Below, one piece after another: positions 1-8,884 of a stretch of DNA of 34,277 nt. The notes beneath the pieces were generated by a model that ran no database searches, was not told the DNA's origin, and saw only the letters and a program-made list of their open reading frames with translations. Made by a program: the position numbers and the translations under genes. How positions within the stretch are numbered: position 1 is the first letter of the stretch; each line of letters opens with the position of its first letter. This DNA is from DATFXF01 sp035258565 (GTDB lineage: Bacteria > Acidobacteriota > Terriglobia > Acidiferrales > UBA7541), in the NCBI GenBank assembly GCA_035258565.1, contig DATFXF010000258.1, positions 1 through 34,277 on the forward strand. The letters are read 5' to 3'.

Positions 1-624
1 GCCATATTTTGCGGCAAACTCCTCGCGGAGCTTGGGCGGCAGCGGCTGCTCATCCTTGAGTGGCTTCTTGGGGGCGTTGCGGTTGTAAGCGCTGCGGAGC
101 TCGCTATTGGCGCGGAAGGCCAGCGTCCAATCGATGACGCCGACCCAGTAGTACGGCTCAGGATCGTCGGGCTTCAACTGGATGTGCCGCAGATGGTACT
201 TCTTCGATTCCTCGAATTTGCTGGGCGTGTAGGGCGTGGCCGCCATTTGATACAAGATGGAGCCGATGCCGTCTATCGCGGAGAGATTGTTGGGGTCGCT
301 CTCGAGAATCTCCTGGAACTCTCGGATGGCCTGCTGCCCCTTGCGGACGTTTTCTTCCGACGGCGCGCCGGGAATGTACTGGGTGGCATAGGCCGTGGCC
401 AGATAGAGGCGCGCGTTCAGGAGGCCCGGGTCGAGCTCTTTGGCCTTCATGAAGTAGTCGATGGACTGATCAAACTGGCCGTTCTTGTAGGCCTGCACGC
501 CCTTGTTGAGCGCGTCGCGGGCCTTTAGCTTATTGCATCCGGCCAGGCCCAACGAGCAGGTCAGCAGCAAGGTAGCCGTAAACGCCGCGCACAATCTCCG
601 GCCGGTGAACGCGAGTGGGTTCAT
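1..624 (-). CDS. TPR-repeat lipoprotein, C-terminus cut by window edge
   Basis: An open frame runs from an ATG at 624 to the left edge without a stop (208 codons visible), so the C-terminus is missing. The N-terminus is a lipoprotein signal: Arg at residues 9-10, a hydrophobic stretch at 13-27, and a lipobox LAGC with the lipidated Cys at residue 30. Residues about 35-80 (ALNKGVQAYKNGQFDQSIDY, then a second helix pair) look like tetratricopeptide repeats, and further TPR-like helices follow. TPR lipoproteins usually scaffold protein complexes at the inner face of the envelope; the partner here is unknown. It is the last visible gene of the tonB-exbB-exbD-exbD run, which suggests an envelope role. 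The Shine-Dalgarno in front of 624 is weak. Confidence 0.8.
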   Translation of the reverse strand, partial: MNPLAFTGRRLCAAFTATLLLTCSLGLAGCNKLKARDALNKGVQAYKNGQFDQSIDYFMKAKELDPGLLNARLYLATAYATQYIPGAPSEENVRKGQQAIREFQEILESDPNNLSAIDGIGSILYQMAATPYTPSKFEESKKYHLRHIQLKPDDPEPYYWVGVIDWTLAFRANSELRSAYNRNAPKKPLKDEQPLPPKLREEFAAKYG

Positions 625-728
625 CGGAAACGATCCATTTCTACAGGTTCATCCCGAGAGGGGCAACTGAAATCTTTCGAGAACAGCAGGTCACTGGGCC
701 ACGAGCAGCCCCGGAAGCCGGCTCTGCC

Positions 729-1157
<429 letters not shown>

Positions 1158-1232
1158 GGTTACACTCCCTACCTTACGTCGCGCTCGGGCCCAGAAACGG
1201 CTGCTCGAAGCCCCTGCGCATCCCCGCCCCTC

Positions 1233-1679
1233 TCACCGCGAGGGTGGTGGCGGGGTCTTCCGCTGCTCCCCAAGGCGCTCGGTGAGCAAGCCCAACTGGT
1301 CCACTCCCGCAGCGCGCACTTCGTCCACCAGGGCGACGACATCGCCGTACTTGGCCCGTGCGTCGCTTTTCACGAAGACGGTCTTGTCCAGCCGGTTGGC
1401 GATGCGGTCGCGGATCAGCGCCGTGACCTGGTCGCGGGGCGTCTTCTGGGTGCCGAGAAAAATGTCGCCGCTGCGGGTGACCGCCACGATGATGGCGTCA
1501 TCGCGGTCGGCATTGGGCATATCCACCGGGTTCTGGACCTTCGTCAGGTCCACCGAGATCCCCTTCTGCAACATGGGGGTCACAACCATAAAGATAATCA
1601 GCAGTACGAGCATGATGTCGGCCATGGGGATGACGTTCGGGGCCGCCATCACTTCGCCTGCTTTGGGCTTGTAGGCCAT
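1233..1679 (-). CDS. exbD: ExbD/TolR-family proton-channel subunit (first copy)
   Basis: A 148-residue ExbD/TolR protein with a single membrane helix near residues 15-36 (NVIPMADIMLVLLIIFMVV) carrying the conserved Asp, followed by a periplasmic domain (VFVKSDARAKYGDVVALVDE is typical of the family) and a Pro-rich tail. The start codon lies 2 bases after the stop of the exbB-like gene, so the two are almost certainly translated together and form one channel. Two exbD genes behind one exbB is a recurrent arrangement in Gram-negative phyla, and the two subunits may form a mixed dimer in the channel pore (inference). Confidence 0.93.
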   Translation of the reverse strand: MAYKPKAGEVMAAPNVIPMADIMLVLLIIFMVVTPMLQKGISVDLTKVQNPVDMPNADRDDAIIVAVTRSGDIFLGTQKTPRDQVTALIRDRIANRLDKTVFVKSDARAKYGDVVALVDEVRAAGVDQLGLLTERLGEQRKTPPPPSR

Positions 1680-1681
1680 GG

Positions 1682-2401
1682 CTACTTCTTTCCGCCGCGA
1701 CGAGTAATGAAGTAGTTGACCAGCTCCATCGACGAGTTATCCATCTCCACGTCGAAGGCTTCCACTTTGTTGGTGAAGTAGTTGTAGGTCCACACGGCCG
1801 GCACGGCCACAAAGAGGCCGAGCGCCGTGGTCACCAGGGCCTCGGAAATCCCACCCGCCACGGCCGAGAGCCCGGTGGCCTTCTCCGCCGCGATGCCTTT
1901 GAAGGCGTTGATGATGCCCACGACGGTACCGAACAGCCCCACGAACGGGGCGGTGGAGCCGATGGTGGCCAGGCCGCTTAGGCCGCGCTTCATCTCCGCA
2001 TGGACAATGGCCACCGAGCGCTCCAGGCCGCGCTTGGCGGCCTCGATCACTTCCTGCTCGGTGACCTGCGCCGAAGCGGACTGAAACTCCGAGAGGCCCG
2101 TGGCGACCACCTTGGCGATGTGGCTCTTCTTGTTTCGCTCGGCGATGGAGATGGCTTCGTCGAGTTTCCCCTCGCGGAGTGCTCCCGCCACCTGCTGCAC
2201 GAAGATGCGGGACTGCTTGCGGGCCGCGCTATACATCAGGACGCGGTCGATCATGACGCCGACAGACCACGCCGACATGATGAAGAGGAGGACGACCACC
2301 GTCTTTGCCGGGATACCCATCGAGTGCCACATGCTCACGATGTCCCAGCCAACGGCCTGGCCTTGCAGCCAGAGGCTCAACAAGGAAAGATTGGCAAGCA
2401 T
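1682..2401 (-). CDS. exbB: MotA/TolQ/ExbB proton channel protein
   Basis: This 239-residue inner-membrane protein has the three-helix ExbB/TolQ topology: one helix near residues 28-48 (TVVVLLFIMSAWSVGVMIDR), a large cytoplasmic loop with a long helical part, then two helices near 145-165 and 185-210. The diagnostic stretches are GLSGLATIGSTAPFVGLFGT and GGISEALVTTALGLFVAVPA. It forms the proton-conducting pentamer around ExbD and powers TonB. AAGGAGC lies 8 bases before the ATG. It sits between tonB and two exbD genes, which argues for a TonB-linked rather than a Tol-Pal role, since no tolB or pal is visible. Confidence 0.94.
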   Translation of the reverse strand: MLANLSLLSLWLQGQAVGWDIVSMWHSMGIPAKTVVVLLFIMSAWSVGVMIDRVLMYSAARKQSRIFVQQVAGALREGKLDEAISIAERNKKSHIAKVVATGLSEFQSASAQVTEQEVIEAAKRGLERSVAIVHAEMKRGLSGLATIGSTAPFVGLFGTVVGIINAFKGIAAEKATGLSAVAGGISEALVTTALGLFVAVPAVWTYNYFTNKVEAFDVEMDNSSMELVNYFITRRGGKK

Positions 2402-2519
2402 AAGGTTTGCTCCTTTTCGTTCGTTCGCAAACGGTCAGGCGGACTGGCTCTGTGGCCCGTCTCCGCCGGACCCAAAAACCCGAGGACCTGCGAAAAGCTC
2501 CGCGCGTCCCGCCGCGGCC

Positions 2520-3260
2520 TCAGGAACTCAGCGTAAACACCACGTCGATCGTGGTGACGACCTCCACCGGCTCGCCGTTGAGCAGCGTGGGCCGATAGCG
2601 CCACTGCCGCACGGCATCAAGCGCCGCCTGCACCAGCAACGGATGGCCGGAGATCACCTGCAACTCCACGACCGACCCATCCTTGGCAATCACCGCCTGC
2701 AGGCGAACCGTACCCTGGATGCGCGCCTGCTTGGCCAGCGCCGGATAAAGGGGCTGCACCTTATTCACGAGTTGAGCGGCCTGTACTTGACCGCCCACGC
2801 GGATGCGCTTGGGCGTTTCCCTGGGTGGGGGCGGGGCGGAGCCGGTGCCCCCAATGATGCCGCCGAGCACACCGCCCGCCTGCCCGCCAGGCACGCCGCC
2901 GGGCACCCCGCCGATGGCGGCGCCCGAAGAGACTTCCGGCGGAAGCTCCTGCTCCTTAATGATGGCCACCTCTTTGGGGATGGCCCGTGGCGCCATCAGC
3001 TTGCCCGCTTGGATCAGCCGCGCCACCGGCTTGACGACCTTCACCGGAGCGGCGGCGGGTGGGGGCGGGGGAGGAGGTGGAGGCGGAGGCGCGACCAGCA
3101 GTGTCGTGAGCATGGCCTTGGGCAGCGCCTCGGTGTAGATCAAGGGGATCAGAATCAGGATCGAGAGCAGGCCGACTTGGACAAGGGTGGAGACAAAAAT
3201 GGCCCACGGCTTGTTCGTCTTCTTCTTGGTCGGACTCGACTCTACCAGTTCATCGAACAT
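2520..3260 (-). CDS. tonB: TonB family energy-transducing protein
   Basis: The 246-residue protein has the TonB architecture: a cytoplasmic N-terminus, a membrane anchor at about 21-43, a Pro-run at 58-68 followed by a Pro/Ala/Val/Gly-rich periplasmic spacer to about 150, and a C-terminal TonB domain from about 155 to 246 (VQPLYPALAKQARIQGTVRL, then VRQWRYRPTLLNGEPVE). It contacts the TonB box of outer-membrane receptors and passes on energy from the ExbB/ExbD channel encoded next in the operon. A very strong Shine-Dalgarno region (GGAGGAGGTAAGGAG) precedes the ATG. The spacer is more Gly-rich (repeated GGVPGG-type units) than in enterobacterial TonB. No TonB-dependent receptor is in the window. 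Confidence 0.93.
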   Translation of the reverse strand: MFDELVESSPTKKKTNKPWAIFVSTLVQVGLLSILILIPLIYTEALPKAMLTTLLVAPPPPPPPPPPPAAAPVKVVKPVARLIQAGKLMAPRAIPKEVAIIKEQELPPEVSSGAAIGGVPGGVPGGQAGGVLGGIIGGTGSAPPPPRETPKRIRVGGQVQAAQLVNKVQPLYPALAKQARIQGTVRLQAVIAKDGSVVELQVISGHPLLVQAALDAVRQWRYRPTLLNGEPVEVVTTIDVVFTLSS

Positions 3261-3266
3261 GGCTCC

Positions 3267-4517
3267 TTACCTCCTCCCGGCCGTCGCCAGGCGGCTGGCC
3301 GCCGCCTCGCCGGACCGGGCTTTGTTGCCGGCTGCGGATCCGGTTCCTGCCGCGACCCCGTGGCCCCGCCAATGATTCCAAACCACCACCAGGGGCGCGG
3401 CAATCCCGAAGCTTGAGTACGTTCCTACCACAATTCCTACCACCAGGGCAAAAGAGAAGCTGCGCAGCACCTGGCCGCCCATCAAGAAGAGCACCAGCGC
3501 GGTCAGGAAGGTCAGGCCGCTGGTCAAAATCGTCCGCGAAAGAGTCTGGTTGATGGAGCGGTTCACGATCGCGGGAAACGGCTCGCGCCGCATCAGACGA
3601 TTGTTCTCGCGGATGCGATCGAAGATCACAATCGTGTCGTTCATCGAATAACCCACCAGGGTCAGCAGCGCCGCAATGACCGTAAGCGAGATCTCGTAGT
3701 TGAGCAATGAAAAAAATCCCAGGGTAATCAGGACGTCGTGAAACACGGCCAAAACAGCGGCAGCACCGTACACCCACTCGAAGCGAAACGCAATATATAC
3801 CAGCATGCCCGCCAAGGCATAGAGCGTGACCAAGACAGCCTGTTTGCGCAGCTCGGTGCCCACCTTGGGCCCCACGATTTCGACATTGCGGATCGTGAAA
3901 TTTCCGAGGGTGTAGCCACTCTGGAGGCTCGCCAGGACCGCGTTGTTCACCCCTTCGACGCTCCGCAACTCCTCCATGTTGGTGATCAGGCCGTTGCGCT
4001 TCCGATCGCGGAAGTCGCTGATGCGTCGCGCCAGTTGGGCGTAGCGTTCGCCGGCCGTCGGCCCGAGCGCCAGCGGGTCGCGCGCGGTGAGAAACTCGGC
4101 CAGAGTCGCTGGCGTGGCAGCATTCAAGTCTTGCTTCGAAGGGTCGCCCGAGCCAAACATGGTATGGAGCGCCTGGACGATGGCCTTCTTGCCGGAATCG
4201 AGCGCCTCGCCCCCCTGGCCGCGCTGCTCGAGCCCAATCACCAACTCGTTCGCGTTGGGATTGGAGAGGTCGGTGATGCGCTGAATGACGCTGTCTCCCA
4301 AGCCCTCCCGGGCCAGGCCTTGGCGGATCTGGTCGATCGGTGGCGCTTGGGCGAATCGCACGTACACGAGCGTGCCGCCTTTAAAGTCGATCCCGTAGCG
4401 CAGGCCACCCTTGCGCGCCCAGGAGACGCCGCCGATCACGAGCAAGGTCAAGGAGAGGGCGACGAAATACTTCGCCTTGCCCATCCAGTCCAGGTTGACT
4501 TGGCCGAACAACTCCAT
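3267..4517 (-). CDS. secF: Protein translocase subunit SecF
   Basis: SecF pairs with SecD to use the proton gradient to pull translocating proteins out on the periplasmic side of SecYEG. The family core is clear: first helix at about 16-34, the motif YGIDFKGGTLVYVRF at 41-55, and five helices after residue 220 with VGYSMNDTIVIFDRIRENNR. The protein is 416 residues against about 300-320 in most bacteria; the excess is an insertion at about residues 100-205 in the first periplasmic domain, which contains a helix-hairpin-helix-like stretch (NGLITNMEELRSVEGVNNAV). I chose the ATG at 4517 because GGGGGAGG lies 7 bases upstream; the reading frame stays open to 4574. It lies 6 bases upstream of tonB. 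Confidence 0.95.
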   Translation of the reverse strand: MELFGQVNLDWMGKAKYFVALSLTLLVIGGVSWARKGGLRYGIDFKGGTLVYVRFAQAPPIDQIRQGLAREGLGDSVIQRITDLSNPNANELVIGLEQRGQGGEALDSGKKAIVQALHTMFGSGDPSKQDLNAATPATLAEFLTARDPLALGPTAGERYAQLARRISDFRDRKRNGLITNMEELRSVEGVNNAVLASLQSGYTLGNFTIRNVEIVGPKVGTELRKQAVLVTLYALAGMLVYIAFRFEWVYGAAAVLAVFHDVLITLGFFSLLNYEISLTVIAALLTLVGYSMNDTIVIFDRIRENNRLMRREPFPAIVNRSINQTLSRTILTSGLTFLTALVLFLMGGQVLRSFSFALVVGIVVGTYSSFGIAAPLVVVWNHWRGHGVAAGTGSAAGNKARSGEAAASRLATAGRR

Positions 4518-4620
4518 ACCCATTCCTCCCCCTATACGTTGGACACCGGCGGGGTCCTTCTGGTTCCCGCCCAACCGGTCGTTCCCGGAGGGCCAGGAAC
4601 GCTCCTCTCCCCGCGGCCTG

Positions 4621-6240
4621 CTAAATACTTAGCTCCGCCTGGCGAGGCGTCCGCGCCAGGTGCCAATGGAAAATCGTCCTCGAGACATAGATCGCAGTGA
4701 AGACATTGGCGATCAAACCGATCGTCAAGGTAACCGCAAAGCCACGCACCGGCCCCGTGCCAAACAGGAAGAGGAAAATGGCCGAAACGACCGTGGTCAC
4801 ATGCGTGTCAATGATGGTCAGAAACGCGCGCTGGAAGCCGGTCTCGACCGCCGAGACCGGTGCCTTGCCCGCGCGCAGCTCTTCCCGGATGCGCTCGAAA
4901 ACCAGTACGTTTGAGTCCACGCCCATGCCGATGGTCAGAATCACGCCGGCAATTCCGGGCAAGGTCAGCACCGCGCCGAAATAAGCGAGTGCGGCCAGCA
5001 GGATGATCAGGTTCAGGATGAGTGCAACCACTGCGTTGACGCCCGAAAGCCGATAGTAAAACACCATGAAAACCATCACGACCAGCAAGCTCACGACGGA
5101 GGCCTCGAAACCATGGCGGATCGAATCCGCCCCCAGCGACGGTCCCACGGTCCGCTCTTCGAGATACTTGATGGAGGCGGGAAGCGCCCCGGCGCGCAAG
5201 ACCAGCGCCAGGTCGTGCGCCTCCTGCTGGCCGAACTGGCCGGTAATCCGGCCGGAGTCATCGATGCGGCTCTGGATCACGGGAGCGGACTGCACGCGAT
5301 GATCGAGCACGATGGCCATAGGCCGGCCGATGTTCTGTTCGGTGAAGGGGCCGAAGCGTCGCGCGGCTTCCGTCGAAAGACTGAAATTCACCTGGTAGTA
5401 GCCGGGGTTATCCGTGCTGCGACTCTCTGACGCGCTGCGGAGATCGCGCCCGGTGACGATGGGCAGGCGATCCAGCAGCCACCAGCTCTCGCCGGCCGTT
5501 TGCCCGGGCTGGCTGGCGCTGGCTTTGCCGCGCACCAGTTCGGTGCCTGGCGGCAGAACCCCGCCGTGGGCCGCCAGGGCCGCCGCTTCCGATGGATAGG
5601 GCGTAGGGTCCTCGACGCGGCGCAGCTCGAGCTGCCCGCCGGCTTGGATCACCGCCTTCGCGCGCGTCGGGTCACCCTCGCCGGGCAGCTGCACCAAGAT
5701 TTCGTTCTCTCCGCGGCCGTGCAGCTGGATGACGGGCTCGGTTAGGCCCAGCGCGTCAATGCGGCGGCGGATCGTTTCGACCGCCTGGGTCATGGTCTGT
5801 GTCTCGATGCTGGCCACCGTTCCCGGCTTCATGGTCAGCAAGTAACCGCCGCCCGCTGCCGGGGCCACGTCCCAGTCGGCAAATTGATCGCTCAAAAGAT
5901 CGCGAAATGCGCCGTAATTCTCGGGCGCGAGGTTGCTCACTAGGATTTGCGTGTCGCTCTTCTTTTCGATCTGGCCGTAGCTGATGTTTTTGTCGCGGAG
6001 CAACTTCGTCAAGCGATCCAGGGTCTGGTCGGTGTATTGGCTGACGGCCTCCTGCACCTGCACCTGAAGAATCATATGCGTGCCGCCTTGCAGGTCGAGG
6101 CCGAGCTTGATTTGTCGGGAAAAGTTCTGCTTGGCGGCGGCGAGGGAAGTGGGGAATTGCGGCAGGCCGAACAACCCATAGAGGCAAAGAAGGACGATGG
6201 CCAGAATGAACAGCGCCTTCCACTTGAGATTGGGATTCAT
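4621..6240 (-). CDS. secD: Protein translocase subunit SecD
   Basis: A 539-residue SecD, the larger half of the SecDF export motor. The N-terminal helix at about 7-27 is followed by the P1 motif IKLGLDLQGGTHMILQV (about 44-60), a large periplasmic domain, and a C-terminal membrane domain with SGVNAVVALILNLIILLAAL, LTIGMGVDSNVLVFERIREE and the final helices. The IGMGVDSNVLVFERIREE motif holds the conserved Asp of the proton path. It lies between yajC and secF in the usual order. The Shine-Dalgarno is weak, but the MNPNLKWKALF start fits the family. Confidence 0.96.
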   Translation of the reverse strand: MNPNLKWKALFILAIVLLCLYGLFGLPQFPTSLAAAKQNFSRQIKLGLDLQGGTHMILQVQVQEAVSQYTDQTLDRLTKLLRDKNISYGQIEKKSDTQILVSNLAPENYGAFRDLLSDQFADWDVAPAAGGGYLLTMKPGTVASIETQTMTQAVETIRRRIDALGLTEPVIQLHGRGENEILVQLPGEGDPTRAKAVIQAGGQLELRRVEDPTPYPSEAAALAAHGGVLPPGTELVRGKASASQPGQTAGESWWLLDRLPIVTGRDLRSASESRSTDNPGYYQVNFSLSTEAARRFGPFTEQNIGRPMAIVLDHRVQSAPVIQSRIDDSGRITGQFGQQEAHDLALVLRAGALPASIKYLEERTVGPSLGADSIRHGFEASVVSLLVVMVFMVFYYRLSGVNAVVALILNLIILLAALAYFGAVLTLPGIAGVILTIGMGVDSNVLVFERIREELRAGKAPVSAVETGFQRAFLTIIDTHVTTVVSAIFLFLFGTGPVRGFAVTLTIGLIANVFTAIYVSRTIFHWHLARTPRQAELSI

Positions 6241-6297
6241 GGTTCAACTTCGCTCGGCATGGGTTGTTCGACTTGGGTCATCCCATTGGCCCAGCGC

Positions 6298-6624
6298 TTA
6301 GCCTTCCTTGGTCTCCGGCTGGAGGCTGGCGATGGCCGACCGAGCCACCTTGATTTTCACCTGGTCGGCGATCCGGAGCTGCACCGCTTCGCCCTCCAAG
6401 CCGACGATGGTGCCGTAGATTCCGCCATTGGTGATGACTTTGTCACCGGTCTTGAGCGCGTTCAGCATCTGCGCGGTCTTCTTCTGTCGGCGCTGTGCGG
6501 GCAGGATCAGCAGGACATAAAAGATCGCCATGATGACGATCAGCGGCAGGAAGGCCATGATCCCGCTGGTTGGCTGTGTCTGCGCCAGCAGTGTCCAAGC
6601 CGCGGGTGAAGGCTGATCGCTCAA
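6298..6624 (-). CDS. yajC: Preprotein translocase subunit YajC
   Basis: YajC is a small single-span inner-membrane protein that co-purifies with SecDF. The sequence shows the helix MAFLPLIVIMAIFYVLLILP followed by the family signature AQRRQKKTAQMLNALKTGDK and VITNGGIYGTIVGLEGEAVQ. The frame stays open further upstream, but that extension looks non-coding. I chose the TTG at 6624 because GAGGGG lies about 4 bases before it and it yields a 108-residue protein with a short pre-helix segment (SDQPSPAAWTLLAQTQP), as in most YajC proteins. An ATG just before the helix is the alternative. It sits between tgt and secD. Confidence 0.9.
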   Translation of the reverse strand: MSDQPSPAAWTLLAQTQPTSGIMAFLPLIVIMAIFYVLLILPAQRRQKKTAQMLNALKTGDKVITNGGIYGTIVGLEGEAVQLRIADQVKIKVARSAIASLQPETKEG

Positions 6625-6848
6625 TTTCCCCCTCGGAACCCTCGGCTCCGCGAGAAGGCTCCCGCGCCCGTTGGTCCATCGCGTTTGGGAACCGCTAAAA
6701 TCGCGTGGAGAAAAGGAAGCCCTGCCCCTCGTACCCGGTCGAGTGGGTAGGACCAACAAACCCTTCCTGTGTTTAATGCCCGCGCCATTCTGCGACTCGC
6801 CACAGCCGACTTCACGAATGGCCTGCCCCGGACGCGCGTCCGGCGCCG

Positions 6849-7973
6849 TTAGGGCTCAGCTTCGAGGCGTGCCTGAAACTCTGCAGAGAATCCCGCCAGG
6901 TCTCCAAACTCAATAGCCTCACGAATTCTGCGCATGATGTCAAGGTAAAAGTGGAGGTTATGGTGGGTGTGAAGGACCGCCGCGAGGATCTCGTGGGCCA
7001 GGAACAGGTGCCGGAGGTAGGCGCGCGAATAGCTCCGGCAGACCAAGCACGTGCAGGCCTCATCGAGTGGCCGGGGGTCCTCGGCGTAGCGCGCGTTCTT
7101 GATGAGCAGCCGGCCTTGGCTTGTGAACAGGCAACCATTGCGCGCGTTGCGTGTGGGCAGCACGCAGTCCATCAGGTCGATGCCCAGGCGAACGTAGTCG
7201 GCCAAGTCCTCGGGCTTTCCTACACCCATCAGATAGCGCGGCCGGTCCGCCGGCAGGCGCGCGGTGACCTCGGCCGCCATCTCGCAGGTGAGCGTGTGCG
7301 GCTCGCCCACCGCCAGCCCGCCCACCGCGTAGCCAGGGAAATCGAGTTCGAGCAATTGCTCGGCATTCTGCTGGCGCAGTTCGCGATACGTGCCGCCCTG
7401 CACGATGCCGAACAAGGCCTGCTCGGCCGCGCTGCCGTGGGCGGCCAAATGCTCGCGCGAACGACGCGCCCACTCGAAGGTGCGCCCTGCGGCCGCGCGG
7501 GCGCGCTCATGGCTGGCAGGATACTCGATGCACTCGTCAAGGGCCATGAGTACGTCGGCACCGAGAGCGATCTGGACGTCGATGGCCTTCTCCGGGGTGA
7601 AGAGATGCTCAGAACCGTCCAGGTGCGAGCGGAAGCGCACGCCGGCGTCACTCACCTCGCGCAGCTCGGCCAGGCTGAACACCTGATAGCCACCCGAATC
7701 GGTGAGGATCGCGCGCGGCCAGGACATGAAGTGGTTGAGCCCCCCGACCCTGCCGATGCGCTCGTGCCCGGGCCGCAAGTAGAGATGGTAGGTGTTGCAC
7801 AGCAGAATCTGGACACCCAGCTCTTCGAGGGCCTGCTGCGTCAGGCCCTTGACCGTCGCGGCGGTGCCCACGGGCATGAACGCTGGCGTATCGACCACGC
7901 CGTGCGGAGTGATGAGGCGTCCCAAACGCGCGCCGCTCGGGTCGGTCTTTCGTACCTCAAAGCGGAGGGCCAT
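6849..7973 (-). CDS. tgt: tRNA-guanine transglycosylase (queuine tRNA-ribosyltransferase)
   Basis: Tgt swaps guanine 34 of GUN-anticodon tRNAs for the queuosine precursor preQ1. The protein is 374 residues, the normal length for the bacterial enzyme. Visible landmarks are LTDSGGYQVFSL with the catalytic Asp92, GIVQGGTYRELR (substrate pocket, about 189-200), GGLAVGEP, GIDLMDCVLPTRNARNG with the nucleophilic Asp269, and the zinc site C-x-C-x2-C at 307/309/312 with His in the downstream THHNL segment. It starts 13 bases after the YIP1-family gene and precedes yajC, the common tgt-yajC-secDF order. No other queuosine genes are in the window. Confidence 0.97.
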   Translation of the reverse strand: MALRFEVRKTDPSGARLGRLITPHGVVDTPAFMPVGTAATVKGLTQQALEELGVQILLCNTYHLYLRPGHERIGRVGGLNHFMSWPRAILTDSGGYQVFSLAELREVSDAGVRFRSHLDGSEHLFTPEKAIDVQIALGADVLMALDECIEYPASHERARAAAGRTFEWARRSREHLAAHGSAAEQALFGIVQGGTYRELRQQNAEQLLELDFPGYAVGGLAVGEPHTLTCEMAAEVTARLPADRPRYLMGVGKPEDLADYVRLGIDLMDCVLPTRNARNGCLFTSQGRLLIKNARYAEDPRPLDEACTCLVCRSYSRAYLRHLFLAHEILAAVLHTHHNLHFYLDIMRRIREAIEFGDLAGFSAEFQARLEAEP

Positions 7974-7986
7974 GCCCCGCAGTGTA

Positions 7987-8733
7987 TCAGGAGAACGCCG
8001 CCACGCAGCCCACCTTCACCAGCAACCACACGGCCCAGCTGCCGACGACGAGGCCGATGGCTTTGCCGGTTGAGATCTTCTTCGGGTTGGCGGAGGCGTA
8101 GCCGATGCCCATGAGAATCAAGGCCCAGATCCAGAAGAGGTCCAAAGAAGATCCCAGCGAAACCTGCCACCGCGGCGCCTCGCTGGGCAGCAGCGCGGCC
8201 ACATTCGAGGCCAGGATGTGCTCCGGGTCCACGTCTCCACTACTTTTGAAGAGCATCGTAAGGATGGCCAGAACCGATGCGATTGCCCACGGCATCAACG
8301 CGTGCGAGACGATTCCAAGCGATTGGCCAAACCGCAGGTCGGCACCGGCGAAAAGATTGAAGACGCCTAGGTAGACTCCGGCGAGGACCAGCGCCACGAA
8401 CGCCGAGCCGAGCAGGCCGGATCCGTAGGCAATCATCGGAGCGATCTTCGCCTGCATGCCAATGGTGCGCTGCTTCTGGTCCTCCGAGAGCTGGGCAAAC
8501 CGCGAGCTTTTCTCCGCCTGCTGCCGGACAAAACTCTCCCAATCTACGCGCTGGTTCATTACGGTGCCGACACCCAAACCCAGGATGGATAATAGGAGGA
8601 TGGGCGCAACCCAGCTTGGACGGCGCGCAATGTCTTCAAAGGTCTGCCGGGGGCTGAACAGCACGCCAAACATGCGGCCGAAATGATTGATGGGAGCCTG
8701 AGGCTCGGGGACCGGGGTAACACTGGTTGCCAT
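7987..8733 (-). CDS. YIP1-family integral membrane protein
   Basis: A 248-residue polytopic membrane protein. After a soluble N-terminus containing FGVLFSPRQTFEDIARRPSW, typical of bacterial YIP1-domain (Yip1/YIPF-like) proteins, there are about five hydrophobic segments (around 41-60, 105-130, 140-165, 195-215 and 225-245). Function is not established for the bacterial members. GGAGGTGA lies 6 bases before the ATG. It is the first gene of the tgt-yajC-secD-secF run, 13 bases before tgt, and may simply be co-transcribed. Confidence 0.8.
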   Translation of the reverse strand: MATSVTPVPEPQAPINHFGRMFGVLFSPRQTFEDIARRPSWVAPILLLSILGLGVGTVMNQRVDWESFVRQQAEKSSRFAQLSEDQKQRTIGMQAKIAPMIAYGSGLLGSAFVALVLAGVYLGVFNLFAGADLRFGQSLGIVSHALMPWAIASVLAILTMLFKSSGDVDPEHILASNVAALLPSEAPRWQVSLGSSLDLFWIWALILMGIGYASANPKKISTGKAIGLVVGSWAVWLLVKVGCVAAFS

Positions 8734-8884
8734 CGTTGCTCACCTCCACAAGCGGAAGTAGGTGCAGTGCTGGCTTCTTCATCGCTTTCCTACCGGTGGC
8801 CCGACCAGAGACTTGAGCGCTCGAAAGTGTAGCGCAGAACGGCCTGCCTGGGAATCGAGCGCAGGCTCGCGGCCATGCAACCGA

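Noticed and set aside
2100..3416. 438-codon plus-strand frame over exbB and tonB
   Set aside because: It is antisense to well-recognised genes and has no coherent domain or start signal.
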